NCBI RefSeq assembly: GCF_003858655.1
Contig: NZ_RQXV01000014.1
Span: forward strand, 1 to 64,000
DNA from: Amphritea balenae
GTDB taxonomy: Bacteria > Pseudomonadota > Gammaproteobacteria > Pseudomonadales > Balneatricaceae
Length of the DNA stretch: 64,000 bases
Direction of reading: 5' to 3'
Positions 20,410 through 29,890 of this stretch are shown here, one piece after another. Numbering within the stretch: the first letter of the stretch is position 1; each line of letters begins with the position of its first letter. A model generated the notes under the pieces. It was not told the DNA's origin and did no database searches. It was given only the letters and a program-made list of their open reading frames with translations. The position numbers and the translations under genes are program-made.

Positions 20410-20850
20410 TTACGAGTGATCAATATGCAGATCATCCGGAAACGGATGACCCCTGCCTGTTTCCAGAGAACCTTTAAGACTTAACAGGAAAACCGCCCAC
20501 TTAGTACTGCAATGGGCCAGAAAATCTGAAGCCTCCTGCCAACCGGAATGTTTAAAGCGAACAAACGTCTGACTCTCAGTTTCATCTAATACGAAGGAAA
20601 TCTCTGTTCCAACCCACTCACTCGGCACATTACCAGTATGCTGCCAGCGCACAAGATTACTGGGTTGCAGTTCCACTACCTTGAAATCAGGTCCTTTACC
20701 CTGAAAACGAAAAGCGATCACAGAACCAACAGCACCCGCTCCTGACACATCCCAGGTCCACCAGTGAGCCAGACCTTCGTCAGTTGTCAGGTATGCATAA
20801 ACAGCTGCAGGCGATGCGCTAATACCGACCTTATGATTAATTTCAGCCAC
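20410..20850 (-). CDS. SRPBCC (AHSA1-like) domain protein
   Basis: 146 residues of the START/Bet v1-like SRPBCC fold: AEINHKVGISASPAAVYAYLTTDEGLAHWW at the N-terminus (split here by family convention only) and FVRFKHSGWQEA in the C-terminal half, the AHSA1/YndB pattern. Such proteins bind hydrophobic ligands; no ligand is known here. It is followed within 30 bp by the CPXCG gene on the same strand. Confidence 0.85.
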   Translation of the reverse strand: MAEINHKVGISASPAAVYAYLTTDEGLAHWWTWDVSGAGAVGSVIAFRFQGKGPDFKVVELQPSNLVRWQHTGNVPSEWVGTEISFVLDETESQTFVRFKHSGWQEASDFLAHCSTKWAVFLLSLKGSLETGRGHPFPDDLHIDHS

Positions 20851-20930
20851 AGACTACACCTCTTTCATCGATCTGTAGTATGAGAATAGCTGTAAAACAG
20901 ATTAAAAAGGCGTTTGCTTGACTGAATTTT

Positions 20931-21215
20931 TTACAAGGTAGTCAGCTGTGCCAGCTGATCAGGTATCAGATAAACCATCACAATAAGCGCGGGCACCATA
21001 TAAAAATAGAAGTTCATCGCAAACCGTATATAAGGGTTAGCATTACGTAGCTCCATTAAACGCTCCACCACTAAACGCCCCTTTAGCATGACACTTAACG
21101 CGATCAACAGTGTAATCAGAACATTAGTTTCGCCGCTTTCGGCTAACAACGCACTGCCGATGGTTATCACCATTAGCATTACCCAGACCTGATGAACCGA
21201 GGGTTTAGCAAACAT
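20931..21215 (-). CDS. norF: NorF-like small membrane protein (cytochrome oxidase subunit IV family)
   Basis: 94 residues with three hydrophobic helices, including VMLKGRLVVERLMELRNA between helices 2 and 3. This is the signature of the NorF/prokaryotic subunit IV family associated with nitric oxide reductase. ATG 21215 has GGAG upstream; the longer in-frame extension would overlap norE. It follows norE by 26 bp. No norC/norB genes are in the window, so the partner enzyme is elsewhere or different. Confidence 0.8.
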   Translation of the reverse strand: MFAKPSVHQVWVMLMVITIGSALLAESGETNVLITLLIALSVMLKGRLVVERLMELRNANPYIRFAMNFYFYMVPALIVMVYLIPDQLAQLTTL

Positions 21216-21241
21216 AATAAGCTCCGATAACGTTATTGCTT

Positions 21242-21850
21242 CTAGCGGAAAACATAAAGCAGAGGAAACATGACAATCCAGGTCAGATCGATCATATGCC
21301 AATAGCTGGCTATCGCTTCGAGACCTTCATGATCTTTCGCGCTATAGGCACCGGTTTTTAGTCGCCATATGCCCCATATAATGGCGCCACTCCCCCAACC
21401 TACATGCAGAAAGTGGTTAAAGGTCATGTAATAGTAAACGCCAAAAAACAGATTGGTTTCGACTTCAATCCCTTGCTCAATGTTCCAGCGATACTCCCAA
21501 TACTTAATTATCAGGTAAACCACGCCACAGCCGACTGCACCCCACAGAAACCGGCCACATTGAACTAACTGATCCGCACGGATAGCATTCATCGCCCGGG
21601 CAACAAAATAACTGCTGGTCAGCATTGCCAGTGTATTGAGCATACCGGCCATGGTATTCAGCCTTAGCGGGCCTTCAGCAAAGATTTCCTGATAGTGAAC
21701 CCGTGCCAGAAAATACACCATAAACATCAGGGCAAATTCTGTCATTTCGGCAAAAATACCTACCCATACCGCTCCATTTCCAGGAATGCGGTCAGCTTTC
21801 GGTGGGTATTCGCCCACAGTGGTATTAAAAAAAGTTGTGGCTATGCTCAC
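21242..21850 (-). CDS. norE: NorE-like cytochrome c oxidase subunit III family protein
   Basis: 202 residues with five hydrophobic helices and subunit III motifs: PGNGAVWVGIFAEMTEFALMF at helix 1 and YYYMTFNHFLHVGWG... SYWHMIDLTWIVMFPLLY at the C-terminus. NorE supports nitric oxide reductase function or assembly without being catalytic. The start is GTG at 21850 with AGAGG upstream. It is paired with norF; the upstream PhnD-like gene is 175 bp away on the same strand. Confidence 0.82.
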   Translation of the reverse strand: MSIATTFFNTTVGEYPPKADRIPGNGAVWVGIFAEMTEFALMFMVYFLARVHYQEIFAEGPLRLNTMAGMLNTLAMLTSSYFVARAMNAIRADQLVQCGRFLWGAVGCGVVYLIIKYWEYRWNIEQGIEVETNLFFGVYYYMTFNHFLHVGWGSGAIIWGIWRLKTGAYSAKDHEGLEAIASYWHMIDLTWIVMFPLLYVFR

Positions 21851-22025
21851 GTAAACCTCTTGGCAATACTGACCACAGGGATCAATGCTGCTTATGTAAC
21901 CGCGTTAAAAATTCTACTTACCTACTTGTCAGGCAATGAATAAAGATTAACCAGAAGCCCAACATTTACACAGGCACAACTAAAAAAAACTGAATAGGCA
22001 CAGCTGCATAAGTTGATCAATAAAA

Positions 22026-22775
22026 TCAGCTATCGGGGGTTAAAAAGCCTTCGAGCCAGAGAGGAAACAGACGCATCTTTGCATCCCGCCGGGATTCACG
22101 CTGCACTTTAGAGAATGCACTACGGCATTGACGTTTTACTTCAGAGGGTAAGTTTTTTTTAATCCATAGTCCGCCTATGGCCTGATCCGCACTGGTATAA
22201 ATGATGCTCAGATCATTGGCTTTTACCCAGCGTTTAGCCAACGGCCCTGCTATTGCAGCTGCAAATACATCGCCATGCAGCAACATTGTCATTGAGCCCT
22301 GATAGCCACCGGTAATATAGATATCATCACTGGCAACTTTAACGCCTGATTTATTTAATGCGGCCTCGGCTAGCTTACGCCCGAGATAGGCATCATCACT
22401 TACAAAAGCGATACGCTGACCTTGAAGAGCCTCCAGCGATGAGATTGCAGTACTTTTCTTTACCAATAGTGAACTTGTTAAAGCCTGGCCCTGCCATGTT
22501 CTTGGCTGTGCCAAAGACTCATAGGCCGAAACAAGCTCTTTGTCTGCTGGCGCCACAATAAACTTAAGATCAGTGCCTGACTGACCTCTGACAACTCTGA
22601 TATCACAGCCTTCAGGTTCAAGAAATGATTCCAGTGCTGTTATATTTTTGTCACTTAGTCGCCCCCCTTCCGCTACATCTATATGCAGGGATAGTGGCTC
22701 GGCATAAACAGGCGATGTTATCAGTAGCAACGTCGTAATCGATGCTATTAAGCAAGTATTATATTTCCGGATCAT
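22026..22775 (-). CDS. PhnD-like periplasmic binding protein
   Basis: 249 residues: a signal peptide (hydrophobic stretch to about residue 25, cleavage near VYA-EPL), then a type-II periplasmic binding fold with the pattern SSLEALQGQRIAFVSDDAYLGRKLAEAAL of the phosphate/phosphonate PhnD family. No ABC permease or ATPase is adjacent, so it may act as a sensor or orphan binding protein. It lies upstream of norE/norF on the same strand, behind a perfect FNR-type box, suggesting a link to anaerobic or NO physiology. The ligand is unknown. Confidence 0.78.
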   Translation of the reverse strand: MIRKYNTCLIASITTLLLITSPVYAEPLSLHIDVAEGGRLSDKNITALESFLEPEGCDIRVVRGQSGTDLKFIVAPADKELVSAYESLAQPRTWQGQALTSSLLVKKSTAISSLEALQGQRIAFVSDDAYLGRKLAEAALNKSGVKVASDDIYITGGYQGSMTMLLHGDVFAAAIAGPLAKRWVKANDLSIIYTSADQAIGGLWIKKNLPSEVKRQCRSAFSKVQRESRRDAKMRLFPLWLEGFLTPDS

Positions 22776-22836
22776 AACAGTGCTTCGTTATTAATACATA
22801 TAAGATACATGTTAAGACAGATAGCATCAGACCAAA

Positions 22837-22850
22837 TTGATATCGATCAA
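22837..22850. promoter_or_regulatory. FNR/DNR-type operator
   Basis: TTGATATCGATCAA is an exact match to the FNR-family consensus TTGAT-N4-ATCAA. It lies 62 bp upstream of the PhnD-like start. FNR and its NO-responsive relatives (DNR, NnrR) commonly control nor genes, fitting the downstream norEF. It could also serve the divergent LysE gene. Confidence 0.7.
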
Positions 22851-23030
22851 ACTGCTATTAACCAAACTACTTTTAACCAGATTACTATTGATTAGTCTAA
22901 AGCAGTTTCAGGTTGCTCAAAAAAACACCTGTCTCAAAGACTGTCAGAACCCTTGTGTTCAGCAACCCTCTTTATTTATCATTATCTTTTGCTCTGTCCG
23001 GCAATAACATGTTCTTTAAGGAAATTATCA

Positions 23031-23642
23031 ATGACACTAGCTGCCTGGTTTTCACTTTTAGCAATCTGCTGCCTGGGCGCTATGTCACCCGGCCCCAGCC
23101 TGGCCGTGGTTCTTAAACAAACGGTTGGCAACAGTCGAAGTCACGGGCTGGCTGCCAGCTGGTTTCATGCGGCAGGCGTAGGTCTATGGGCATTTGCTAC
23201 TATTTCAGGTCTGGCAATTCTGGTGGCCGAGTCAGAACTGGCTTTTAAGCTGATCACCTGGCTGGGAGCAGGCTATCTTGCCTGGATAGGCGTCAAAGCA
23301 ATTAGAGCCGGCCGGGCTGGCACGCTCACTATCGATAAAAGTGAAAACGTATCCCTCTGGACAGCGGGCACTGAAGGCGCCATGATTTCGCTGCTTAATC
23401 CCAAACTAGCTGTGTTTTTTATCGCACTGTTTTCCCAGTTCGTCAGCCCCGATGCTACGATGACTGATCAGTTGATTATGACTGCCACCGCGGCACTGGT
23501 CGATGGTATCTGGTACAGCATAGTTGCACTACTGCTATCCCACGGCCCTATACTGAAAACATTACAAAACAAAAGTGCACTGGTTAACCGGATAACAGGC
23601 GGTATTCTTATTGCCCTTGCAGCCCGGGTAGTTACTCTCTAG
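23031..23642 (+). CDS. LysE/RhtB family amino acid exporter
   Basis: 203 residues with about six helices and the family N-terminal signature GAMSPGPSLAVVLKQTVGNSRSHG (split: SPGP near residue 20). LISLLNPKL-type motif appears as MISLLNPKLAVFF near residue 115. It exports amino acids or homoserine-like compounds. ATG 23031 follows AAGGAAA; in-frame upstream codons lack this and the family's start position. Confidence 0.9.
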   Translation: MTLAAWFSLLAICCLGAMSPGPSLAVVLKQTVGNSRSHGLAASWFHAAGVGLWAFATISGLAILVAESELAFKLITWLGAGYLAWIGVKAIRAGRAGTLTIDKSENVSLWTAGTEGAMISLLNPKLAVFFIALFSQFVSPDATMTDQLIMTATAALVDGIWYSIVALLLSHGPILKTLQNKSALVNRITGGILIALAARVVTL

Positions 23643-23805
23643 ATAACTACCCTCCAGACACTAATCTCCAGGCCGTTACTCTCTAAGCAGTTGTTATCTA
23701 ACTAATTACGCCCTAGATAGTTACATACCAATGTGAAATAAACAGCAAATCTCTCATCAACAAACTAGTCATTAAAACAGTACCATCCTCATTTCAAGCT
23801 CCAAA

Positions 23806-23833
23806 GGTACTAGTTAGTACACTAATCAGTACC
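23806..23833. repeat. Inverted repeat in convergent gap
   Basis: Arms of 12 nt (GGTACTAGTTAG and CTAATCAGTACC, 10 of 12 paired) flank a 4-nt spacer between the convergent LysE and S8 protease genes. There is no clear T run, so it is a weak terminator candidate or a protein site. GTTACTCTCTA also occurs twice nearby (about 23630 and 23683). Confidence 0.5.
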
Positions 23834-23897
23834 CCTGGAATATCATTCAAAGCATTTAGCATCATAACAATCACTTTAATGACTATAGCCAACAGCC

Positions 23898-26612
23898 TTA
23901 AAACAACTTATCGATGGTCACCAAAAAAACATTATCATCATGACCCGCTACATGATTCAGATTCTCAATGTGAGTTAGCGAGAACCTGGCACTATCTAAA
24001 CCTGTGATGCTGGCATCATAAAATACCCGATAATCAGTTTGACGCTCTTGCGGGGCCAGATCGATCTCCGTCTCAGATAGAGCAAACTGATTTCCCCGGT
24101 AGCCATCAGATAAGGTCAATGTCACCGGCGCCTTTGTCAGCGCCAAAGGCTGCTGCAGGAGCATTCCAAACACATCACCTTTGGTAAACAAATTATTGGT
24201 AAGCCCGCCGAGAGCATAACTACTTGAAAGCCAATTTTGAGTTTGTGTAAATAAAGGACTATTTATACTACCAACGCCGGTCAATCCGGTGTAAAAAGAT
24301 GAAAAAAGAACTGTTTCAGGAGATAACCTTACATCCGCCTGCAACCCAATCAACGTTGTTTTTGCTACTTTTCGGTTAGCAAATGCCCCCTGCCCCTCAC
24401 TGCCTAAAAAGCGCTGTGACTCCATTAACTGGCCAACCTGAGCGCGCCAACTAAATGCAGGTAGAGGCCTGGACTCAAATGAAATGACTGTGGCATTGAA
24501 ATCATCTGAGTTCATGGCTCCGACAACGATATCTGACGTCTCATTAATACTTTGAGATAATGAGAAACCTGCTACAGTATTTTTACCTGAACCTATGTTA
24601 TCAGACCCCATCTGTACATAAGGATTACTCAGCACCTCCTTGATTGGCTCATAGGCAATATCCGTTGCGCTAACAAAACCTGGAAAATATTCAGGCGAGT
24701 GACTAAACCCAGCTGAAAAAATTTGTTCGTTATCCGTTACCTGTACCATCAGCTGATATATGTTGTCCTCAATTAAGGTATCAGAACGAACAACTTCTAA
24801 CGCCAACCCATTATGAAGAGCCAAACGTTCAAAGCTTTTAGAAATTCGTTGCCGCTCCACTGCTCTGTCAAAGTCGTAATCAGTAGACGGGGAGTTAACT
24901 AAACTACCAAGATTGATCCGATAACCCGCATTATATTGATCAGCCACCATCACATCGATCTTTGAAAAAGAGTTGTTAGCGCCCAACACAGCCCCCGGTG
25001 TAAACACAGAGCTACTCAGCTCAATATTCTCACCCGGCAACACCAGCGATGTATTACCTACCGGCTGAGTAGCAGCATCAAGATCCAGCGCACCATTACC
25101 ATACTTATTCTGATCAGCGTAGATACCCGACTTATCGGCCGTATCTAATAATTTCTGACGTAACTGCTGCGGACTCATAGTAGGAAAAGCTTCAAACAGC
25201 AACGCTAGCGAACCCGATACCGCAGGCGCTGCCATCGATGTACCCAGGTAGGCACCATATGTATCACGTTCCCCTGAATTTGTAGCATCCGGAAGACCCG
25301 AAATAATATAATCACCTGGTGCGGCTATACACCATTGCTCTGATCTACCGCAAGGCTGGGCATATGAAGATAAACTCCCTTCAGGGTCAAGACTGGTGAC
25401 AGCCAACCAGGTGTCTTCCAGTTCAGGAAAGAATTCTGGTAACGCTGCATACAAGCTTGGTTGAGCATAATCCTCACCACTATTACCGGTTGACCAAACA
25501 CTGATTATATTGGCACTATCGGCCTCTTTAAGGGCCACATCAAATTGAGGTAAAGTGCTTTTAAACTCGACAGCAGTCACATTACCTGTCGTCGCTGTGG
25601 CAGCTCCCCAGCTATTGTTTATTATCTGACTGCCGCTAGTAACAGCATAGTTATAGCCACGAGCCAGAGCGGTATCGGGGAAAACGTCAGCTACTGAAAA
25701 ATCCGGAAAAATACCGTCTTCATCGGTAACTTTAATATTGACCAACTTCGAATCAGGCGCATAACCAATTCCTCTATAATCATCTTTTTGCGCAGCAATA
25801 ATACCTGCAACATGAGTGCCGTGTGCGCCGCTATCATTAGCGACCGTCCCCCCTTCAAGTGAATGATATGCATCATAACTGGACAAAAACTGATCATTTG
25901 CAAACTGCTCATGATTTTTATAAATACCTGTATCTACTACAGCGATAACAACATCTTTTCCAGTAAAGCCTCTTTGATGTGCAACCTGCCCTTTAGAAAT
26001 ACCGTAGCCTCCCGTAAAGGTATATTCATCATCTGATTCGAAACGGGCCGGCAATTCCTCTTCATACGGATTGAGTGTGTCTTTAGTTTTTTTATCTGAT
26101 CCACCACCGCCTCCCAGTGCAGCAGCTACCGCCAGACCTCCACCAAGCCACAACAGTGCACGCGCTTTAGTTGGTGGCGTTGTCAGATACTCTGAATCAT
26201 TAAACGCTGCAGCTGTACGAATTTCCTGGATACTTGCCCCTTGAGCTACCGCCGAAGAGATAACCTGCCGGGCAATAATACGACTCTGACCGGGCGTTAC
26301 TAGACCGACTGTATCGATATAAACACTTAACCCCTTGTCCGGGTGATATGACAATACCTCCTGCACAACAGGCACCAATGTCTGCCCGTCACCTTGCGCT
26401 GCCTGCAATATCGATTCTAACTCTTGCTGGGTAAGACGAGACTCATAGCTTTCTAATTGAGCAGCCTCTTCAAGAGCGACAATATAATCATCAACAGTGG
26501 TCACTTCGGAGGGGAGAGAGGCGGCACTCGCAGCCTGCAATAAAGGAAAAGGTGAGGAAGTTAACAGCGAGCAACTGACAACAAAAGTCAGTGCTGATCT
26601 TTTTATCAACAT
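23898..26612 (-). CDS. Secreted S8 (subtilisin) serine protease, autotransporter-like
   Basis: 904 residues. An N-terminal signal (to about 30) and a helical region precede a hydrophobic Gly-rich segment (about 150-171), as in several autotransporter subtilases. The peptidase S8 domain follows, with the triad Asp227 (VVDTG), His264 (HGTHVAG) and Ser459 (GTSMAAP) all present. Residues about 530-904 are beta-rich and end in phenylalanine (TIDKLF), as expected for an outer-membrane barrel, but the barrel motif is weak. It is probably surface-exposed or secreted proteolysis. The ATG at 26612 has AAGGA upstream. Monocistronic. Confidence 0.85.
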   Translation of the reverse strand: MLIKRSALTFVVSCSLLTSSPFPLLQAASAASLPSEVTTVDDYIVALEEAAQLESYESRLTQQELESILQAAQGDGQTLVPVVQEVLSYHPDKGLSVYIDTVGLVTPGQSRIIARQVISSAVAQGASIQEIRTAAAFNDSEYLTTPPTKARALLWLGGGLAVAAALGGGGGSDKKTKDTLNPYEEELPARFESDDEYTFTGGYGISKGQVAHQRGFTGKDVVIAVVDTGIYKNHEQFANDQFLSSYDAYHSLEGGTVANDSGAHGTHVAGIIAAQKDDYRGIGYAPDSKLVNIKVTDEDGIFPDFSVADVFPDTALARGYNYAVTSGSQIINNSWGAATATTGNVTAVEFKSTLPQFDVALKEADSANIISVWSTGNSGEDYAQPSLYAALPEFFPELEDTWLAVTSLDPEGSLSSYAQPCGRSEQWCIAAPGDYIISGLPDATNSGERDTYGAYLGTSMAAPAVSGSLALLFEAFPTMSPQQLRQKLLDTADKSGIYADQNKYGNGALDLDAATQPVGNTSLVLPGENIELSSSVFTPGAVLGANNSFSKIDVMVADQYNAGYRINLGSLVNSPSTDYDFDRAVERQRISKSFERLALHNGLALEVVRSDTLIEDNIYQLMVQVTDNEQIFSAGFSHSPEYFPGFVSATDIAYEPIKEVLSNPYVQMGSDNIGSGKNTVAGFSLSQSINETSDIVVGAMNSDDFNATVISFESRPLPAFSWRAQVGQLMESQRFLGSEGQGAFANRKVAKTTLIGLQADVRLSPETVLFSSFYTGLTGVGSINSPLFTQTQNWLSSSYALGGLTNNLFTKGDVFGMLLQQPLALTKAPVTLTLSDGYRGNQFALSETEIDLAPQERQTDYRVFYDASITGLDSARFSLTHIENLNHVAGHDDNVFLVTIDKLF

Positions 26613-26790
26613 ATATAAGCATCCTTGCTTTGCTTTCTGGCTTGGTTAGCAAATAAGTTCAGCCCCAATCCATGGGTCTATTTAGGCTTTATAATAAAGC
26701 CATAAAGTCAAAAACACACTGATAAATAACAAAAAACAGACCGGTATCGCATAAATCTGTTTTCTATTACAAGCTTTTTAATGATAAACA

Positions 26791-26819
26791 AAAAAGCCCG
26801 GCTAATAGCCGGGCTTTTT
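26791..26819 (-). terminator. Intrinsic terminator of the yeeN-like gene
   Basis: A perfect stem AAAAAGCCCGGCT / AGCCGGGCTTTTT with a 3-nt loop lies 23 bp after the yeeN-like stop. A/T runs on both sides make it potentially bidirectional. Confidence 0.92.
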
Positions 26820-26841
26820 AAGATTTAAACTGACTATACCA

Positions 26842-27564
26842 TCAATCGGCAATTTCAGCGTTGTGGTAAATATCCTGAACGTCTTCTACGTCGTTCATCA
26901 TTTCGATAAACTTCTCAAACTGCTCAACATCTTCACCACTCAGCTCTACCATTGTCTGTGGTACAAACGCTATCTCTTCAACCTCGATAGTCATGTCAGG
27001 ATAAGCTTCATGCAGCGCGGTCTTCGCCTTGAAGAACTCTGTATGAGGGGCATAAACAGTGATCTTGCCATCCTCATTCTCAATATCAGCAACATCAACA
27101 TCCGCTTCCATCAAGGCTTCGAGAATTTCATCTTCATCGCTGTGTTCAAATACGAATATTGCACGATGATCAAACATATGCGCAACCGCACCCTGACCAC
27201 CCAGCTTGGCTTTACCTTTATTGAAGGCTACCCGCACATCACCGAAAGTACGATTGTTGTTGTCTGTCAGGCAGTCAACAATCACCATACATCCACCCGG
27301 ACCGAAACCTTCATAACGCACAGGAACAAAATCTTCACCGCCGCCGCCTGCAGCCTTATCGATCGCTTTATCGATAACATGCGCAGGAACCTGATCTTTT
27401 TTTGCTTTATCGATCAAACGACGCAGTGACAGGTTAGCATCAGGATCAGGGCTACCATTTTTAGCTACAACATAGATCTCTTTACCATACTTAGCATACA
27501 GTTTGGATTTAGCTCCCTGTGTTTTAGCCATGGAAGCCTTACGTACCTCAAAACCTCTTCCCAT
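26842..27564 (-). CDS. YebC/PmpR family protein, YeeN-type paralogue
   Basis: 240 residues of the TACO1/YebC family, closest in its N-terminus to E. coli YeeN ([22 protein letters not shown], shown split here; [23 protein letters not shown]). YebC proteins help ribosomes through difficult sequences or act as regulators; the YeeN branch is less studied. ATG 27564 matches the YeeN start (MGRG...) with AGAGA upstream; the in-frame start at 27585 is less likely. It has its own terminator. Confidence 0.88.
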   Translation of the reverse strand: MGRGFEVRKASMAKTQGAKSKLYAKYGKEIYVVAKNGSPDPDANLSLRRLIDKAKKDQVPAHVIDKAIDKAAGGGGEDFVPVRYEGFGPGGCMVIVDCLTDNNNRTFGDVRVAFNKGKAKLGGQGAVAHMFDHRAIFVFEHSDEDEILEALMEADVDVADIENEDGKITVYAPHTEFFKAKTALHEAYPDMTIEVEEIAFVPQTMVELSGEDVEQFEKFIEMMNDVEDVQDIYHNAEIAD

Positions 27565-27692
27565 TTGAAAATCTCTTTCAGACAATTGAATCAGTGAATA
27601 ATTCTAATAGCACAACGCCTATAGCACTAGCACGACTGACCCTTTAGTTAATTTTTTAGCATTTAAGCTGGAATTCAATGATACTGATACAA

Positions 27693-27717
27693 AAAAACGC
27701 GCTATGTGCGCGTTTTT
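27693..27717 (-). terminator. Intrinsic terminator of clpX
   Basis: Stem AAAAACGCGC / GCGCGTTTTT with loop TATGT, 14 bp after the clpX stop. Confidence 0.9.
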
Positions 27718-27730
27718 AAAGTATCAGGAG

Positions 27731-29026
27731 TTAGTCTTCAGCAGCCGCTTTAGGCGCTTCCAGATTCTCATACATCAGAATTGGATCAGACTCACCTTCG
27801 ATCACACCTTCATCGATAACCACCTTACTCACCCCTTCCGTTGAAGGCAGGCTGTACATGATATCCAAGAGGTTTTCTTCCAGAATAGAACGCAGACCAC
27901 GGGCACCGGTTTTACGGGCCAGAGCTTTAGCAGCAATTGCATTCAATGCATCATCACGGAAGTCCAGCTCAGCACCTTCCATTTCAAACAATGCACTGTA
28001 CTGTTTGGTCAGTGAGTTCTTAGGCTCGGTCAGAATCTGGATCAACGCTTCTTCATCCAACTCACCCAGTGTTGCGATCATCGGCAGACGACCCACAAAC
28101 TCAGGAATAAGACCATATTTTACCAGATCTTCAGCTTCCAGCTCGGACAGCGTATCAGTCACGGTTTTAGCGTCTTCCTTACTGCTTACAGCAGCACTGA
28201 AGCCGATTGAGCTCTTTTCGCTACGGTTCTTGATCACCTGATCCAGACCGGCAAACGCACCACCACAGATAAACAGAATGTTGGAGGTATCAACCTGCAG
28301 GAACTCCTGCTGAGGATGCTTACGACCACCTTGTGGCGGTACCGAAGCAACTGTACCTTCAATCAGTTTTAGCAACGCCTGCTGAACACCTTCACCGGAT
28401 ACATCGCGGGTGATAGATGGGTTATCAGACTTACGTGAAATCTTATCGATCTCATCGATGTAGACAATACCCAGCTGAGCCTTTTCGACATCATAATCGC
28501 ATTTCTGCAACAGCTTCTGAATAATGTTCTCTACATCTTCACCTACATAACCCGCTTCAGTCAGCGTAGTTGCATCGGCGATAGTGAAAGGTACATTCAG
28601 CATCCGCGCCAGCGTCTGAGCCAATAGCGTTTTACCACTACCGGTAGGGCCGATCAGCAGGATATTACTTTTACCCAGCTCAACGCCTTCATTGCCAGCA
28701 GCCTGCTGAAAACGCAGACGTTTGTAATGGTTATAAACCGCAACAGACAGCACTTTCTTGGCCCGTTCCTGACCAATAACGTACTCATCAAGGTTATGCT
28801 TAATTTCGGCCGGAGTCGGTAGCTGATCACCCTCTTCCTGGGTTTCTTCGGCTTCCTGAATCTCTTCTTTGATGATGTCGTTACACAGATCAACACACTC
28901 ATCACAGATAAAGACAGACGGACCCGCTATCAGCTTTTTAACTTCGTCCTGGCTTTTACCACAGAAAGAGCAATACAGCAGCTTGCTGTCTTCGCCACCC
29001 TCTTTGCCGTTGATATCATCGGACAT
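27731..29026 (-). CDS. clpX: ATP-dependent Clp protease ATP-binding subunit ClpX
   Basis: 431 residues. An N-terminal zinc-binding domain has [11 protein letters not shown] and CDECVDLC; the AAA+ domain has Walker A GPTGSGKT and Walker [10 protein letters not shown]. It unfolds tagged substrates and feeds them to ClpP. ATG with AGAGGTAG upstream. It follows clpP by 127 bp in the usual tig-clpP-clpX order; lon does not follow here. Confidence 0.98.
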   Translation of the reverse strand: MSDDINGKEGGEDSKLLYCSFCGKSQDEVKKLIAGPSVFICDECVDLCNDIIKEEIQEAEETQEEGDQLPTPAEIKHNLDEYVIGQERAKKVLSVAVYNHYKRLRFQQAAGNEGVELGKSNILLIGPTGSGKTLLAQTLARMLNVPFTIADATTLTEAGYVGEDVENIIQKLLQKCDYDVEKAQLGIVYIDEIDKISRKSDNPSITRDVSGEGVQQALLKLIEGTVASVPPQGGRKHPQQEFLQVDTSNILFICGGAFAGLDQVIKNRSEKSSIGFSAAVSSKEDAKTVTDTLSELEAEDLVKYGLIPEFVGRLPMIATLGELDEEALIQILTEPKNSLTKQYSALFEMEGAELDFRDDALNAIAAKALARKTGARGLRSILEENLLDIMYSLPSTEGVSKVVIDEGVIEGESDPILMYENLEAPKAAAED

Positions 29027-29153
29027 TCAACTACCTCTGTCTGTCTTTGCTCTATCAAGCAAAGACCTTATTTTTCTTTACCGCTGAAATAAAAGTATAG
29101 CGGATAATGTGCCGCGCTTTAATTGAAACTTCAAGCGCAGATAGGCGACAACC

Positions 29154-29774
29154 TTAACGGCTCGCCATAACCTGATCGATCAGGCCATACTCTACCGCCT
29201 GCTCAGGAGACATAAAATTATCCCGGTCAGTATCTTGTGCGATAGTGTCCATATCCTGGCCACAATGATTCGCCAGAATACGGTTTAATTTTTCACGGAT
29301 AGTGAGAATTTCCTGAGTATGAATCTCAATATCAGTCGCCTGACCCTGGTAGCCACCTAACGGCTGATGGATCATCATCCGCGAATGAGGCAGACAGTAA
29401 CGCTTACCTGCAGCACCACCAGACAATAACAGCGCACCCATGCTGGCAGCCTGGCCAATACACATAGTGCTGACATCTGGCTTTATAAACTGCATGGTGT
29501 CATAAATAGAAAGACCGGCAGTAACAGATCCACCCGGTGAGTTGATATACAGGTGAATATCTTTATCCGGATTCTCTGACTCCAGAAACAGCAACTGCGC
29601 AACAACCAGGTTAGCCATGTGGTCTTCGACCTGGCCTACCATAAAGATCACCCGCTCTTTGAGCAATCGGGAGTAGATGTCGTATGAACGCTCACCACGG
29701 GCTGTCTGTTCAACAACCATGGGTACCAGACCATTACTTGTAATTACAGTAGGGCCATTATAAAAATCCGACAT
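29154..29774 (-). CDS. clpP: ATP-dependent Clp protease proteolytic subunit ClpP
   Basis: 206 residues with the catalytic triad Ser111 (GQAASMGA), His136 (MMIHQP) and Asp185 (TDRDNF). It forms the double-ring peptidase with ClpX or ClpA. ATG 29774 has TAGGAGAG upstream. A terminator-like hairpin separates it from tig. Confidence 0.98.
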   Translation of the reverse strand: MSDFYNGPTVITSNGLVPMVVEQTARGERSYDIYSRLLKERVIFMVGQVEDHMANLVVAQLLFLESENPDKDIHLYINSPGGSVTAGLSIYDTMQFIKPDVSTMCIGQAASMGALLLSGGAAGKRYCLPHSRMMIHQPLGGYQGQATDIEIHTQEILTIREKLNRILANHCGQDMDTIAQDTDRDNFMSPEQAVEYGLIDQVMASR

Positions 29775-29823
29775 TGAATTCTCTCCTAAGTCCTTAGAAA
29801 CGCTTTAACAATACAGGTCCTGA

Positions 29824-29861
29824 CAAACAAAAACGGCGGCCGACCAAAGCCGACAGCCGTT
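29824..29861 (-). terminator. Probable intrinsic terminator of tig
   Basis: On the minus strand, AACGGC pairs with GCCGTT and an inner GGC with GCC, followed by TTTTGTTTG. It lies about 30 bp after the tig stop, implying clpP has its own promoter in the short gap. Confidence 0.65.
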
Positions 29862-29890
29862 CTCTATAAACGCAAGATTAAAAGGGGCTA

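Noticed and set aside
26863-27429. 188-codon plus-strand frame opposite the yeeN-like gene
   Set aside because: Antisense to a clear family member with conserved motifs.
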